Below are positions 38,901-50,011 of a stretch of DNA of 64,000 bases, piece after piece. The notes beneath the pieces are model-generated. The model saw only the letters and a list, made by a program, of their open reading frames with translations, was not told the origin of the DNA and made no database searches. Numbering within the stretch: the stretch's first letter is position 1; each line of letters opens with the position of its first letter. The position numbers and the translations under genes were made by a program. Source of the DNA: Poecilobothrus nobilitatus (Eukaryota > Arthropoda > Insecta > Diptera > Dolichopodidae); assembly GCA_947095535.1 (NCBI GenBank), contig OX352773.1, positions 263,275,590 to 263,339,589 on the forward strand. The letters run 5' to 3'.

Positions 38901-39810
38901 TTTCAAGCAAAAAAAAATAAACGCAAAAGACTTGAAAGTAGTTTTGGTAATTAAAGTAATTTCGCGGCGAAAACAACTGTTTTCATCGACATAAAATTTT
39001 TTTTTTTAAACTAAAGAAAAATAGAGAGTCTGGTAAAATTTTAACAAATATTAAAATTATTTCGATTATTGGGATTGTTTTAAATGTAACAAAAAAAAAA
39101 AAAAAAATGTCGTAGCGGTTGGTGTTTGTTTCAAACAATTTTTGAGATATCGGCACGAACTTTTGCCCTGAATGTGTTTTTAGCTTGGACCATTTTTTCT
39201 CAATGATTAAAAAACTGTCAAAAATTACCGTCACGAAAAAACGGCGAGAAAAAATTAATAAACTGTACCTAACATTTTTAATTGTATGTGTTTAGATTTG
39301 TTTTATGTTTTTTTCTATTACAAGTAAGTAAGTGATTTCTACATTTTTTTAATGGTGCTGATGTAAAAATGAAATTTTTAGGTACATAGTTTATTAAGGG
39401 AGTCAGTATGATACCGTAAATGATTTTGAATCTATAGAAATTGTGCAATTGCACAGGGGATTTTCTAGTATAATATAATATTTAAAATTATATTTACTAT
39501 TTTGTACTAAGTAAATTTAATATACATTTACCGCTTAGTATTAAATGTTACTATAGAATATTTGAAAAAGTTTTGGATTGATAATCGTTATGTGGAAGGT
39601 TAGAATCTGCTTTAGAAGAATGTACATATAAACATATAGTTTGAATATATGTACAACCCATAAGTTCTAGAAATTATAAAATTCACCCAAATTATTTTAA
39701 AATACTAAAATATTAAAAAAATAATATTGTAGGCAGAGTGACTGTGAACATACTAACGGTTCGTACGGGTATCTAAGAGTTGACAAAGTCAACTGTATTC
39801 TTCCTCGTTT
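35953..39810 (+). mobile_element. DINE-1-like HINE, copy 1, split by a Helitron
   Basis: This Helentron-associated element is made of two parts, 35953-37190 and 39469-39810, interrupted by Helitron copy B. The start is TATACCCGTACGA; ATACCCGTACGA (35954-35965) is the inverted complement of TCGTACGGGTAT near the 3' end (39761-39772). The 3' end carries the hairpin AGTTGAC-AAA-GTCAACT (39778-39794), followed by GTATTCTTCCTCGTTT. A TCCG microsatellite lies near 36086-36104 after GAGCCATG. This order of parts (subterminal inverted repeat, microsatellite, 3' hairpin, TTCCTCGTTT-type end, insertion into T-rich sites) is that of the Drosophila DINE-1/INE-1 group of HINEs. There is no coding capacity. 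Copy 2, 377 bp downstream in the same orientation, is the uninterrupted version. Confidence 0.8.
37191..39468 (+). mobile_element. Non-autonomous Helitron, copy B (2278 bp), nested in the HINE
   Basis: It has the same ends as copy A: A|TCTATAATATAATACAC at the left and the palindrome TGTGCAATTGCACA (39442-39455), nine bases, then CTAG|T at the right. A perfect 8-bp 5' subterminal stem ATGTTGGC/GCCAACAT (37211-37218 and 37227-37234) is present. The flanks on both sides belong to one HINE that is continuous at 40188-41766, which independently fixes the borders. It is also a dimer, but about 200 bp (present in copy A at about 23466-23672) are missing between the units. Its second unit (about 38220-38660) matches the first unit of copy A almost base for base, including an identical 63-codon minus-strand frame, so units have been exchanged between copies. 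It encodes no transposase. Confidence 0.85.
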
Positions 39811-40187
39811 TTACTTTTATTTACACTCCTAGTAAGTAGTACACTCCTAGTATCCAGTAATCTAAAAATGTATATAAAGAATTTTTAAAATTTTTTACAT
39901 ATTTAAATCGAATATGTATTTACCTACCTTTACTTCAAAATAATAGAAGTTATCGGTTAAAAATCGCAAGAGTTTAATTGTGTATAATAATTTAATTTAT
40001 GATTTCTGTACTCATGTTTATTCAAAAATAAGTTTTTCAAGCTTAAAATTTTATTAGAGTTTTTTCCTCTTGAACCAAATTGTCTTAGTCAAATACAATA
40101 TTACTAAAAAAAAATTTAGAGAAATGATTTAATATCCCCGATTATAAGTTCCAAGAAGTTATTTAAAGTACGGGGCTTTAGAATTTT
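39811..40187. other. Spacer between the two HINE copies
   Basis: AT-rich single-copy sequence. ACACTCCTAGTA occurs twice (about 39823 and 39841). Nothing else is recognised. Confidence 0.5.
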
Positions 40188-41766
40188 TATACCCGTACGA
40201 TAGGATCGGGTATAATAAAATTACTCCTCCGTTTGTAACACCTCGAAATAAGCGAGCTAGATATACCTTCAAAGGTATGGATCGGATCAGAAAAAAATTC
40301 TAAGACTTTTGAGCCATGTCCGTCCGTCCGTCCGTCAGCACGCTAACTCAAAAACTAAGAAAGCTAGAATCTTGAAATTTACACAAAATATTCTAGGAAT
40401 AATTTGCAGGTTTCCTATTTTTTTTGGTTGAGTTTGGACCAAGCCTTAGGATAGCACTCGAACACCTAATTTTTAGATCCCCACATTTTTTTTGCAATAG
40501 AGCTATAAAATTTTAACTACTGATAGATCTCACAAAAATATTAATTTTATTTTTACTAACTTTTTTTTGTAGCCCCACCCGTTACGGAGCTACAGCTCCC
40601 CAAAGGTTCAAAAAAGCTCTTTATTTAAATTGTTATAGCACAAGTTGTATAAGGTATATTTTCATTTTGGAAACGCCAAACGATTACTACTTTTATTAGC
40701 TTTAAAAGTATGTATACAATTAATATATATTTGTGGCATACGGTGTCTTAATTTACCGTTATGTAAAACTCAAATTTTGCAAAATCCTTCAACCCTTCTA
40801 TCTTCTAAACGGTTTAAGTTGGGAACTTGAAATTTTGACAGAAGTTAGATCTTTGAAAATAAGTATGAGTCATTTCAGAAATTTTTTTTGTATCACCCCC
40901 CGTTTAGGAGCTGTAAGGGGTCAAAAACTTAAAATTTCCTATTTTTAAACACCTGTAACTTGAACACCTGTTAAAATTTTTTTGAAGTAATACACAAAAA
41001 TTAAAGCTTCAACATTATACTCTTATTACTGTTAATAACTTTTTTTTAATAATATAGGGTTACTTTATAATTGACGAAAGTGTTACTTGATTTTTTCAAA
41101 TTTTCTAACAAATTTGTTTAACGAATTTTTTGCATTTTGTTTTACTCGATAATTTGAAATTGTTGAGGATACAATGCGTAGTACATAAAAATGTAAATAA
41201 ATAAACAACATAACGGTTGCTTGAAGAATTTTTATTTATATGATATTAATATATATACATACTTATATAATATCATGTTTATTTACATATCGTATATGTC
41301 ACTAGTGAATGAATGATAAGAGTATAGATGTATATTATATAGCGCCGTATTTACATACATATATGTATTTTATTGTACTTGTAAGAAATTATTCTGTCAA
41401 TGGAATATTTAAATATAATATAATATTTAAAATTATATTTACAATTTTGTACTAAGTAAATTTAATATATGTACATTTACCGCTTAGTATTAAATGGTAC
41501 TATAGAATATTTGAAAAAGTTTTGGATTGATAATCGTTATGTGAAAGGTTAGAATCTGCTTTTGAAGAATGTACATATAAACATATAGTTTGAATATATG
41601 TACAACCCATAGTTCTAGAAATTATAAAATTCACCCAAATTATTTTAAAATACTAAAATATTAAAAAAAAAAATAATATTGTGAGCAGAGTGACAGGCTG
41701 TGAACATACTAACGGTTCGTACGGGTATCTAAGAGTTGACAAAGGCAACTGTATTCTTCCTCGTTT
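40188..41766 (+). mobile_element. DINE-1-like HINE, copy 2, uninterrupted (1579 bp)
   Basis: This is the full-length version of copy 1, with TATACCCGTACGA at the start, the TCCG tract at about 40318-40336, and TCGTACGGGTAT, the 3' hairpin (one mismatch: AGTTGAC-AAA-GGCAACT) and CTTCCTCGTTT at 41756-41766. At about 41400-41425 it reads continuously through the site that holds the Helitron in copy 1. The short frames at 36498-36713 (copy 1) and 40733-40948 (copy 2) lie in matching places but differ and carry no known motif; they reflect the shared sequence, not a gene. Confidence 0.82.
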
Positions 41767-41862
41767 AAATACGGGTAACCAACGAAATCGCTAGCTATCT
41801 TTTATAATTATTTTTATTACATATACTTCAAAAACAAAGCAATTAAAAATAAATTTGCCTTC

Positions 41863-42280
41863 TTTTTGCGAGGGGAAGTGGGAATCTTCGAAGGTGCCAA
41901 TAAGAATATTGAGCGAATTCTTTTTGGTAGTATTGGACTTTAACCAACCTAGCGCCACCTCCGTTTTAAACCAAACATTAGGTTAGAACTTTTGGTAAAA
42001 CGTACTGTTTATTTTGAGGATTGGGTAAATAGGAATAAAGGGGATTACTTAATATGTGAAATATGGAAAGAAAATTCGAGAATTCTTTAGAAGAAAGATG
42101 TTGATGTTTTTTTTGAATTTACCGATATTATATACGTTGTGGTTGCCAATTTTAGAGAATACTTCCAGCGGCAAGCTATTCCATATTCGCACTTTACGCA
42201 TAACAAACGACTTTCTATTTGTGGAACTGTGCCATTTGGCAATCTTTAAGGTATTAATAGATCCGCCTATGCAGCTTTTT
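41863..42280 (-). pseudogene. Jockey-type LINE 3' end (fragment b)
   Basis: On the minus strand the C-terminal block reads KSFVMRKVRIWNSLPLEVFS, then YNIGKFKKNINIFLLKN, the best-preserved copy of this motif in the window. The following 3' UTR has the TTGGTTAAAGTCCAATACTACC-type block at about 41932-41955, shared with fragments a and c, and ends at a short T tract (41863-41867). The upstream edge near 42280 abuts a T run and is uncertain. Only about 60 codons of coding sequence remain. Confidence 0.75.
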
Positions 42281-44654
42281 TTTTTTGTGGTATTTTCTAA
42301 TAGAGAGATAGCATGCAATAGCAAATAGATATTATCCAAATTTTAGCATTTTTTTAAATCCTGTGCACTGATTTCTAATAAGCACTAATTAATTTCTAAG
42401 ATAAACACAGCTGAATAATTCAAAATACATGATAAATAATAATAACATTGAACTGGCATCAAAAATTTATCTATAGGTATAAAAATATTTTAGTTTAATT
42501 TATTTTAACATTGTAATAATTGCAAAAATAACCCGAGCCATGTTGGCGAATTTAAGTTTAAAATGATCAAAATGTATACTCTTTCTTTCTAAACCTGAAA
42601 AAAGATAATTGATTGCTGGTGGTGGTGGTAGCCTTTGCTTTATGGGTGATATGGTTGAACATTAAGTATGCTTTACGAACTTAGAATCTAGTTATTACTG
42701 AAGCGTTATGCTTAGCTTTCATCCATAAAAAAAATTTGAGAAACGCTATAATGAAAAACGTACAATTTAAATTAGTTATGTATAAGGATTCAAATCGTTA
42801 ATGACTAAAAAAATCATAATATCATACTGTAATATAGCTCTGCCAAAATCCTGCCCTGAAGCAGTAAAATTATTTAGTAAAATTTTCAATTTTAATTTAT
42901 TCTAAAAGACTAACAGACAAGCAAATCAATTATACTCCAAAAATAAATTTTAAATAAAAGAAAAAAAAATGTTCTAAAATTATTTAAACTTTTATCATAA
43001 ATAGTCCATCATTTTATTAAAAATCTTTTTATTTAAATTTCAAAAGAAATGAAAAAAAAAAAAAAAAATTTTTACCATTCCATATGTTCATGAGAAGATT
43101 TTTAAAATTTATGATGAAATTTTTTTCTAAAAAATATTACTTTTGGCAAAACTTCAATTACCAACAATATTCTGCATCTTAGTACTTCCACTTTTATAAT
43201 TTTATTTCTTATTTTAATTTTATTATTTTTTATTTTGCACATTTTTACAATTGCTGTCATTATGCACATTGTACAGATCCAAAACAATTCCGACTATGGA
43301 TAATATAAGGCCAATATAATCCTTTTTTATGTTTATTTGCAGCTATTATAATATGAAATAAAAAACAACAGTTATTTTATAAAAATATATAAGACTTTTA
43401 AAAATGTTCTGTTATTTTTTAACAACATGCATTTAAAATTACAGCTTAAAAGATTATTCTAGTGAATATAAAGTTAGCATGTTTCAAATATTTATCAAGT
43501 CTTTACGCCTTTTGTTACAACTATTTTATATTATTGCCAAACAACCGTTTTTGAAATTTTTTGTTTGCCTTTAAAAAAACAAAAAAAAAAAAAAAACGAC
43601 AATTTAAAGAACCATAAAATAGAAATAACATTTTGTTTGTTTTTTTTTTTTTTTTAACTTTCTTTGTCAAATTGTAATGCAATGTTGTGAAAGTACAGTA
43701 GAAGCCAAAGGCAAGTAAAAAAAAAAAAATGATTTCAAATAGTAAAAGAAAATCCTCCATCTCTGTGTTTTTTTCTATTATATCTATTTGAATTAAATTG
43801 AAAAGAAACTACTTGTATTTTATTTTTATTTATATTTTTTTTATTTTATATAAGTTTTATACATTATCTAAGTTTTTCTTCTTTATTGAGATTGAGATAA
43901 ATGAACTGCTTTATTTGACTTAGTTGAGTCGTCTGCCAAGAATATTTTTTAGATTTTATTTTTTTTTAAATTCTTATAGCTTATAAAATACGGACACATT
44001 CTAACAAACAGTTTCTTTTATAACATTAAAAACGATTCTTTAGTTTCGGATTATATTCAAACTATTTTACGTGTTAAATCTTCACTTTCTCAATAATAAA
44101 ATTAATATACTAAATTCTTTAAAAATTTTAATTAAATTAAGAAATTATTTGATTTCAAAAATAACTGTAAAAAAAAATTATGATTATTAATAAAAAAAAC
44201 TTTAAATACTTTTATGTCTATATTTATTGAATGTTCAACTTAAAGTAAGTATAAAAATTACAATTATAATGTTTTTACTAATTAGCTCTAAATGTTGTTG
44301 TCACGTGAGACCTCATTTCGTGGGAAGGCACATAAACTTCATTTCCCAATATAAAATTGCTGATTATTCCTGATTATATTTTTTTGGTAAAAAATTGTGA
44401 AATGTATTAATAAATTGCATTGCGTGTATTAACTTATATAAAATATTGTTTTGATTTGGATAGATTTTTATCGAATCTATAATTTCTGGCTTTGTCAATA
44501 AAATAATTTTAATTCAATTATTATAGAATGTTGAAAGAGTTTCATTTGCGGTAACACTTTTTTTGACATCGATAAAATATCAGTATCATTATTTGTTAAT
44601 TATATTCGACAGATATAAGGAATTAAGAAAAATATTGCATGCCTGTTTAACTTT
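42281..44654. other. AT-rich non-coding stretch
   Basis: No gene is seen; homopolymers occur at 43050-43068, 43576-43597 and 43640-43656. The frames on the minus strand at 43102-43287 and 43521-43760 are of low complexity. Confidence 0.5.
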
Positions 44655-44795
44655 AATTGAAGATATTTTTATTTTAAGTGAAGAAATTTTTTACTTTAAG
44701 GGAAGAATTTTTACTTAAAGTGAAGAAATTTTTATTTTAAATGAAGATTTTTTACTTTAAATGAAGACATTTGTTTCAAAAGTGAAAGTAAAAAA
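44655..44795 (+). repeat. Left array of a short ACTTTAAGTGAAG repeat
   Basis: About six degenerate units of 20-23 bp of the type TTTTACTTTAAGTGAAGAAA. The reverse complement of the same unit forms an array at 45913-46035, giving two inverted arrays around 1.1 kb. Confidence 0.6.
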
Positions 44796-44826
44796 ATACA
44801 CACAATGCAGATTTATATACATAATA

Positions 44827-44857
44827 CTAGTATTCGCCCGCCCCTCGAAATTCGAGG
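44827..44857 (-). mobile_element. Second Helitron family, 3' end (minus strand)
   Basis: On the minus strand the sequence is CCTCGAATTTCGAGG (44843-44857, self-complementary stem), 12 bases including GGCGGGCG, then CTAG (44827-44830) followed by T. Hairpin, spacing and CTAG|T fit a Helitron 3' terminus of a different family from copies A and B. The element would extend toward higher coordinates. A 5' end (A|TC on the minus strand) near 45930 is possible but not demonstrated. A related internal block (AATCATTGAGTAAAAG) occurs twice, at about 45103 and 45738. Confidence 0.6.
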
Positions 44858-45383
44858 TGTTTTTATTAGCAATTACAATACAATATATAAGGTATAGTTT
44901 CTTTATGATTTTATTTAAAATGTAAAAATACAATTTTCAATAATTAAAGCCTTTATGAATTTGAAATTTCCTTGCAAATGATATTTTTTGTAAAAACACG
45001 ATTATTATTATCTTTTAGAAGTTGCCCTTGATTTATTGAGTATTGGAAACTCAATATATACCTATTATATATGTATATATTATAAGAAGCCTAAGATGAT
45101 AAATCATTGAGTAAAAGGGTTTTAAATATCTATTTTATACAGATTAAATATTATTATGATATTATGATATGTAAGAATTTATTTCGTTTAAAATATAAAA
45201 AAAAAAAAACAAAAAAAAAACACAACTGAATCGAACTTGCAAAATCAAAAAGCAACTATTAATAACCCCATACTCTACCACTGTACTAAACACTAAACTA
45301 AAATTTTAATCTTTATAATCAGTTATATTGTGAAATTCCTACTCCTACCATACAACCAATATTTTAAAATTTTTAAAAAACAA

Positions 45384-45598
45384 AAATTTAACGGAATCAA
45401 AGACCGTCTTTTTTAAAAATGTATAATATAGGTATAGATTATACATATTATATGATACATTTTTTTTATGTTTTTAGAAAAAAAACAAAAAGTAAAAACA
45501 ACAACAAAACAAAATTTAAAATTCAACGGAATAAAAGAGCGTCGTTTTTGAATATGTATATTATAGGTATAGATTATACATATTATATGATACATATG
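45384..45598 (+). repeat. Direct repeat of about 80 bp, 135 bp apart
   Basis: Two similar blocks (about 45384-45463 and 45519-45598) contain AACGGAAT and GGTATAGATTATACATATT in the same order. They probably lie inside the second Helitron element. The short frames on both strands here are by-products. Confidence 0.6.
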
Positions 45599-45912
45599 TA
45601 TATACTTTACATGGGTTTTTTATAAAAATGGAAAATTATTAATGAAAATTAGAAAATTTTGGAAAAATATTAATTTTGTAAGATGGCTATACTGAATATT
45701 TCTCATTTAAAAAGAAAAAAATGAAAGTTGGTTGGTAAATCATTGAGTAAAAGAGTTTTAAATGTCTGTCATTTACAGATTAAATATTATGATATGTATA
45801 ATACATGTATATACATAAATATCAGAACCAAAAATATCAGTTCCAAATATATTATTATATATATAACGAAAATAAAATGTAAGTATAAATTAAATATTTA
45901 TATATATCTTAA

Positions 45913-46035
45913 ATTACTGAAGTAAAGATTCTTCACTTGAAGTAAAAATGTGTTCACTTAAAGTAAAAAAATCTTTAGTTAAAATAAAAAAATATTCACT
46001 TTAAGTAAAAAAATTCTTAATTAAAATAAAAAATG
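45913..46035 (-). repeat. Right array of the ACTTTAAGTGAAG repeat, inverted
   Basis: Units such as TTCACTTAAAGTAAAAA and TTCACTTTAAGTAAAAA occur in reverse orientation to the array at 44655-44795. Together the two form fold-back-like arms. Confidence 0.55.
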
Positions 46036-47199
46036 TACCTTTGTATCTATAGGGAATTAAAAAGATGGGTAATTTAAATTGAAAGTTGTCATCACATATC
46101 GGGATTCTGCTTGTAAACGATATCATAAAAGGAAATAGATGATAGGAGAATATTTTTTCTTTAAAAAAAAAAAAATTTATCAAAATTGTTGTTCAGAGTT
46201 TTCAAAATTAATTAATTCAAAAATGTTCTGTATTCTGAACATGAATATTAGGTTTACTGACGGATAATGTCTATGAGTCTTAAATCAATTAAATTGTGGG
46301 CTTTAATTCATTTTCAAAAAGGAATTAAAGTACAAAAGTTTTTAATTTTTATCATTGAAATGCAGCAAATACACTCAAATGAAATCCTCTCGTTTTGTTT
46401 ATACCAAAAAAAAATATTGTAGGTATTAATCCTACATTCCAAAGGAATTAAAGCGCAAAGGTTTTAATTCCTCTTAATTATGGGATTAATTACAATTCAT
46501 AAAAATGAATGCCAAAAAAAAAAGGTGTACACGAAATACATAATAATTCCAAACAGTTAATATAAGTTCTGTCAGCACACCTGAGTTTTCATCCATTAAA
46601 TAAAAGAGATTTTCTGACATTGATTCTGTGTAGCATCTGACGAATCTACGATTAAGGTTTTTTCTACAAAATAATTTTTTTTTTTTTAGATCTGTCTACG
46701 ATTAAAATTACTTTATCGTAGATAATATACGAGTAGAAGATTTTTTAAAGAAACAGTCAGTAGTACTCAGTCGTAGATTGCAAAATTATTAAGAAAAGTT
46801 GTTCTACAAGTAAAGAACAATAACTTTCCCATATCTACAATATTTTTTGTACAACTAACTTTAAGTTTTATTTAATTAAATAACATATTTTTCAAAGTTC
46901 AAATTTCATACATATTACCACACGCCATATTATGCATTATATGAACAATTTTTTTTTGTTTTTTATCTCTAGTAAATCTATGAAATATGGCATTATACTT
47001 TTCGTCTAATATCGGTCGGTTCCATTGAGGACACACCTGGCTTCTTAAATTTACATGAAGAAGTAATAAAAATATAATGTTGCTATTTTATTATTGTTTG
47101 TTATAATAACTTGAAATACCCTTTCGTTTCTTTAAACTGCTTAAATTTTTATCAGTTCTATTTAAACGATTTTAATTAGATATGAGCTCTAAACAACCT
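46036..47199. other. AT-rich non-coding stretch
   Basis: AT-rich; nothing recognised except short near-repeats (GGAATTAAAGYGCAAAGGTTTTAAT at about 46320 and 46442). Confidence 0.45.
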
Positions 47200-47510
47200 A
47201 AAAGTTAATATAGAAAACCAAAGACTAAAAATGTTGTGCAGTTTGACGTTTTTAGATTAAAAAGATATTGAAAAATTTAAACTTTTGAAAATAGGCATTT
47301 TTATAACTTTGAGGAGCTGTAGCTGAGTAATGGTTAGGGATACGTAAAAAAGTTCTTATATAAAATTAATATTTTCATGACCCCAACCATAGTTAACATT
47401 TCGTTCACCAATCTTAAATGATGGAAAAGTTTTGTAAGTAGACGTACAGCCTGACAGAGGCGCAGCTTGAAACTAAAAAGAACATTTTTAAAAGAAAATT
47501 TTAAGATTGT
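47200..47510 (-). repeat. HINE-related fragment
   Basis: On the plus strand GAGGAGCTGTAGCTGAGTAA (about 47310-47329), the following TACGTAAAAAAGTTCTT and the TTTTGTAAGTAGACGTACAG ... GAAACTAAAAAG block match, in order, 49808-50010 and the reverse complement of 36240-36370 in HINE copy 1. No ends are preserved; it is a degenerate internal piece. Confidence 0.5.
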
Positions 47511-48719
47511 TCATTTAAAGCAAAAGCCCAAAATAAATGTTTTAAAATTTTCATTAAAACACTTTTTTTAAATTCTTATAGTGACCCAACAACAACAAAA
47601 AAAAACTCTTCTTCATTATAATTTATTTCAAAAATACAATTTCATGCTTTTTTATATTTTCATAATTCATTTTAACATTCATAATTATTTATTACCCTGA
47701 GGAAGCGTCATGGAAGTTTTATGAATTAACGTCATGTATTTTTAATCATCATTATGATGAATATTTATATAATTAATGCCTCAATTCTACTCAACTCATC
47801 ATTCATTTAAATAATAGTTCAATTATGAAGTTCAAATTATTATTATAATGTCATAAAATTTAGCCCAAAAATAAGTTTAAAAAATTTAAATAGTATCTAT
47901 ACCTCTTAATGGTATCAATTATTAATAAATATTTTGAACAAAATAAAAACTTTGTATACATTAAAAATTAAATTATTACTCCGAAGTTGTTTTAAATTTA
48001 ATGTTTAAAATTTGAAGTTGAATAATTTGGAAAGAGTATTATAGTAAATATCTCCCATACAAAATTGTCCTAAAAGAATAACCAATATTACTGATAGTAC
48101 CATGTAAAAACCCGCGGGGGTTGTATCGAGTTAACAGTCTAGCCTTAAAAATAAGGTCTACCTACAAAACTAAATTTGATTCTCACGTAAAGGAGTATCT
48201 CATGTAAAATTAGAAATAGTCCTTTTATGTATTTACTTTCTTAATATAGATTAAGGAGTTTTGTTATTATAATTGTAAAAATAGACAACAAATCTTATGT
48301 ATTCAACTGACTTTATTAATGTTTTTTTGTTTTTTGTAATGATTGAATGAACTTTATAATTTTCCAGATCAACAGCGTTGAAGTTTTTTATTTTTATTTT
48401 TTTATAGTGAATTATTAGTATATTGAAATTTAAAAAAAAATTTCATTATTTATATTCAAGTATACGATCCATAAAACATTTTTATGACAGAATTTTCCAC
48501 TAACATCAAAAATTTTTCTCTAAAAAATAAGTTTTTGCATATGCATGCAGTTCATTGTAATTGTAAAATAAAATGTTCCAAATTGCAAATTTATTACTCA
48601 TAAAAAAAATAAGAACAAAACAAAAATAATATCTAGTAGCCAATTGCTTTAATAAATCAGAAAATCCTATATTTTAAATTTTTATTAAATGTCTGTAAAG
48701 CAGTTACTTAATTTAAACA
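47511..48719. other. AT-rich non-coding stretch
   Basis: No feature is recognised. Confidence 0.45.
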
Positions 48720-50011
48720 AGGTAGAATGTAAACCAACGGTTTTTAAAAGCGCACATTTCCAAAACTCAATACAAACTGTTTAGAAGAGTGACTTACACA
48801 AAAATTTGAAAATTTCATGTAATAAGAAAAAATGTGAAAATAGGACTCTTTTGAAATTTTGAGAGGCCGTAAGTCTGGAATCCTATATAACTAAGAAAAG
48901 CCGTTAACACACGTAAAAATATATTATTGAACCTTTAATTTTCATGTCTTGCCGAAGAAAAATTTGTACAGGTGCCTAAGTTACAGGTGTCTAAAAATAG
49001 CAAATTTTAAATTTTTGAGGCATAATAACTCTTAAAGAGGGGGTTTTACCAAAAAATTTTCTGAGGAAACTTATACTAATTCTAAAAGTTCTTTCTTGTC
49101 TCAAAATTTCAGGTTCCTATCTAAAGGGGTGACGGAGTTATGAAAAAAGAAATTTCATGCAAAATGTGGTTTTCACATAACGGTAAATTTAAATAGTAAA
49201 TTACAAAATATTACATAATTTTGATACTGTTTTATTTAGATAATAAAAATTTCGATCTTCTGGCGGTTTTAGATTGCAAAATTATTACGCAGAGCCCGAG
49301 ATATATACATCTGAAAATGGGCCTTTTTCGCAATTTTGAAGAGCTGCAACTTTGGAACCCTTTACAATTAAAATAAACCTTTAACACACGTAAAAATATA
49401 TTATTGTAGCTTTAATTTTTATATCTTGCAGAAGCAAAATATGTACAGGTTCCTAAGTTGCAGGTGTTTAAAAATAGCAAATTTTCAATTTTTAAGCCCT
49501 AATAGCTCATAAACAGGGGGTGGTCCGAAAAAATTTTCTGAGCAAACTTATACTAATTCTAAAAGTTCTTTCTTGTCTCAAAATTTCAGGCTTCTATCTA
49601 GAAGCGTGCCGGAGTTATGAAGGTAGAAAAATCATGCAAAATTTGGTTTTCACATAACGGTAAATTTAAATACTAAATTTAAAAAAATTGTATAATTTTG
49701 ATATTAATTTACAAAGATAAATACCTGTCGAATGACGTTTTCAGATTGAAAAAATCTTAAGCAGAACATAAGATATATGCATTTAAAAATGGGGCTTTTT
49801 CAAAGTTTAAGGGGCTGTAGCTCCGTAATGGGGGGGGCTACATGAAAAAGTTGTTCCACAAAATTATTTTTTTTATGAGACCTACCTATGGTTAAAATTT
49901 TTTTTCTCTATCTTTAACGGTGTAGAAGTTTTGTAAACAGACGGACGGACGGACGGACGGACGGACGGACGGACGGACGGACAGAGTGAAACTAATAAGC
50001 ACATTTTTTCA
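48720..50011 (-). repeat. HINE-related fragment with 477-bp tandem units
   Basis: Two head-to-tail units (offset 477 bp; TGTCTCAAAATTTCAGG at 49097 and 49574) and a third partial one (49785-50011) run through this stretch. Their content (CAGGTGTTTAAAAATAG, CACATAACGGTAAATTTAA, GGGGCTGTAGCTCCGTAATG) is the reverse complement of the interior of HINE copies 1 and 2. At the right end the TCCG tract of the HINE is replaced by (ACGG)10 at 49941-49980. The terminal hairpin and the TATACCCG end are not found, so this is an internal array or a truncated relative. Confidence 0.6.
49941..49980 (+). repeat. (ACGG)10 microsatellite
   Basis: Ten perfect ACGG units. The same tetramer, as CCGT, is the HINE microsatellite at 36086-36104 and 40318-40336, there in only about four to five units. 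Confidence 0.9.

Noticed and set aside
44285..44345. Minus-strand run reading EVYVPSHEMRSHVTTTFR as an exon
   Set aside because: Good-looking codons but short, with no convincing splice site and a stop directly after; chance cannot be excluded.
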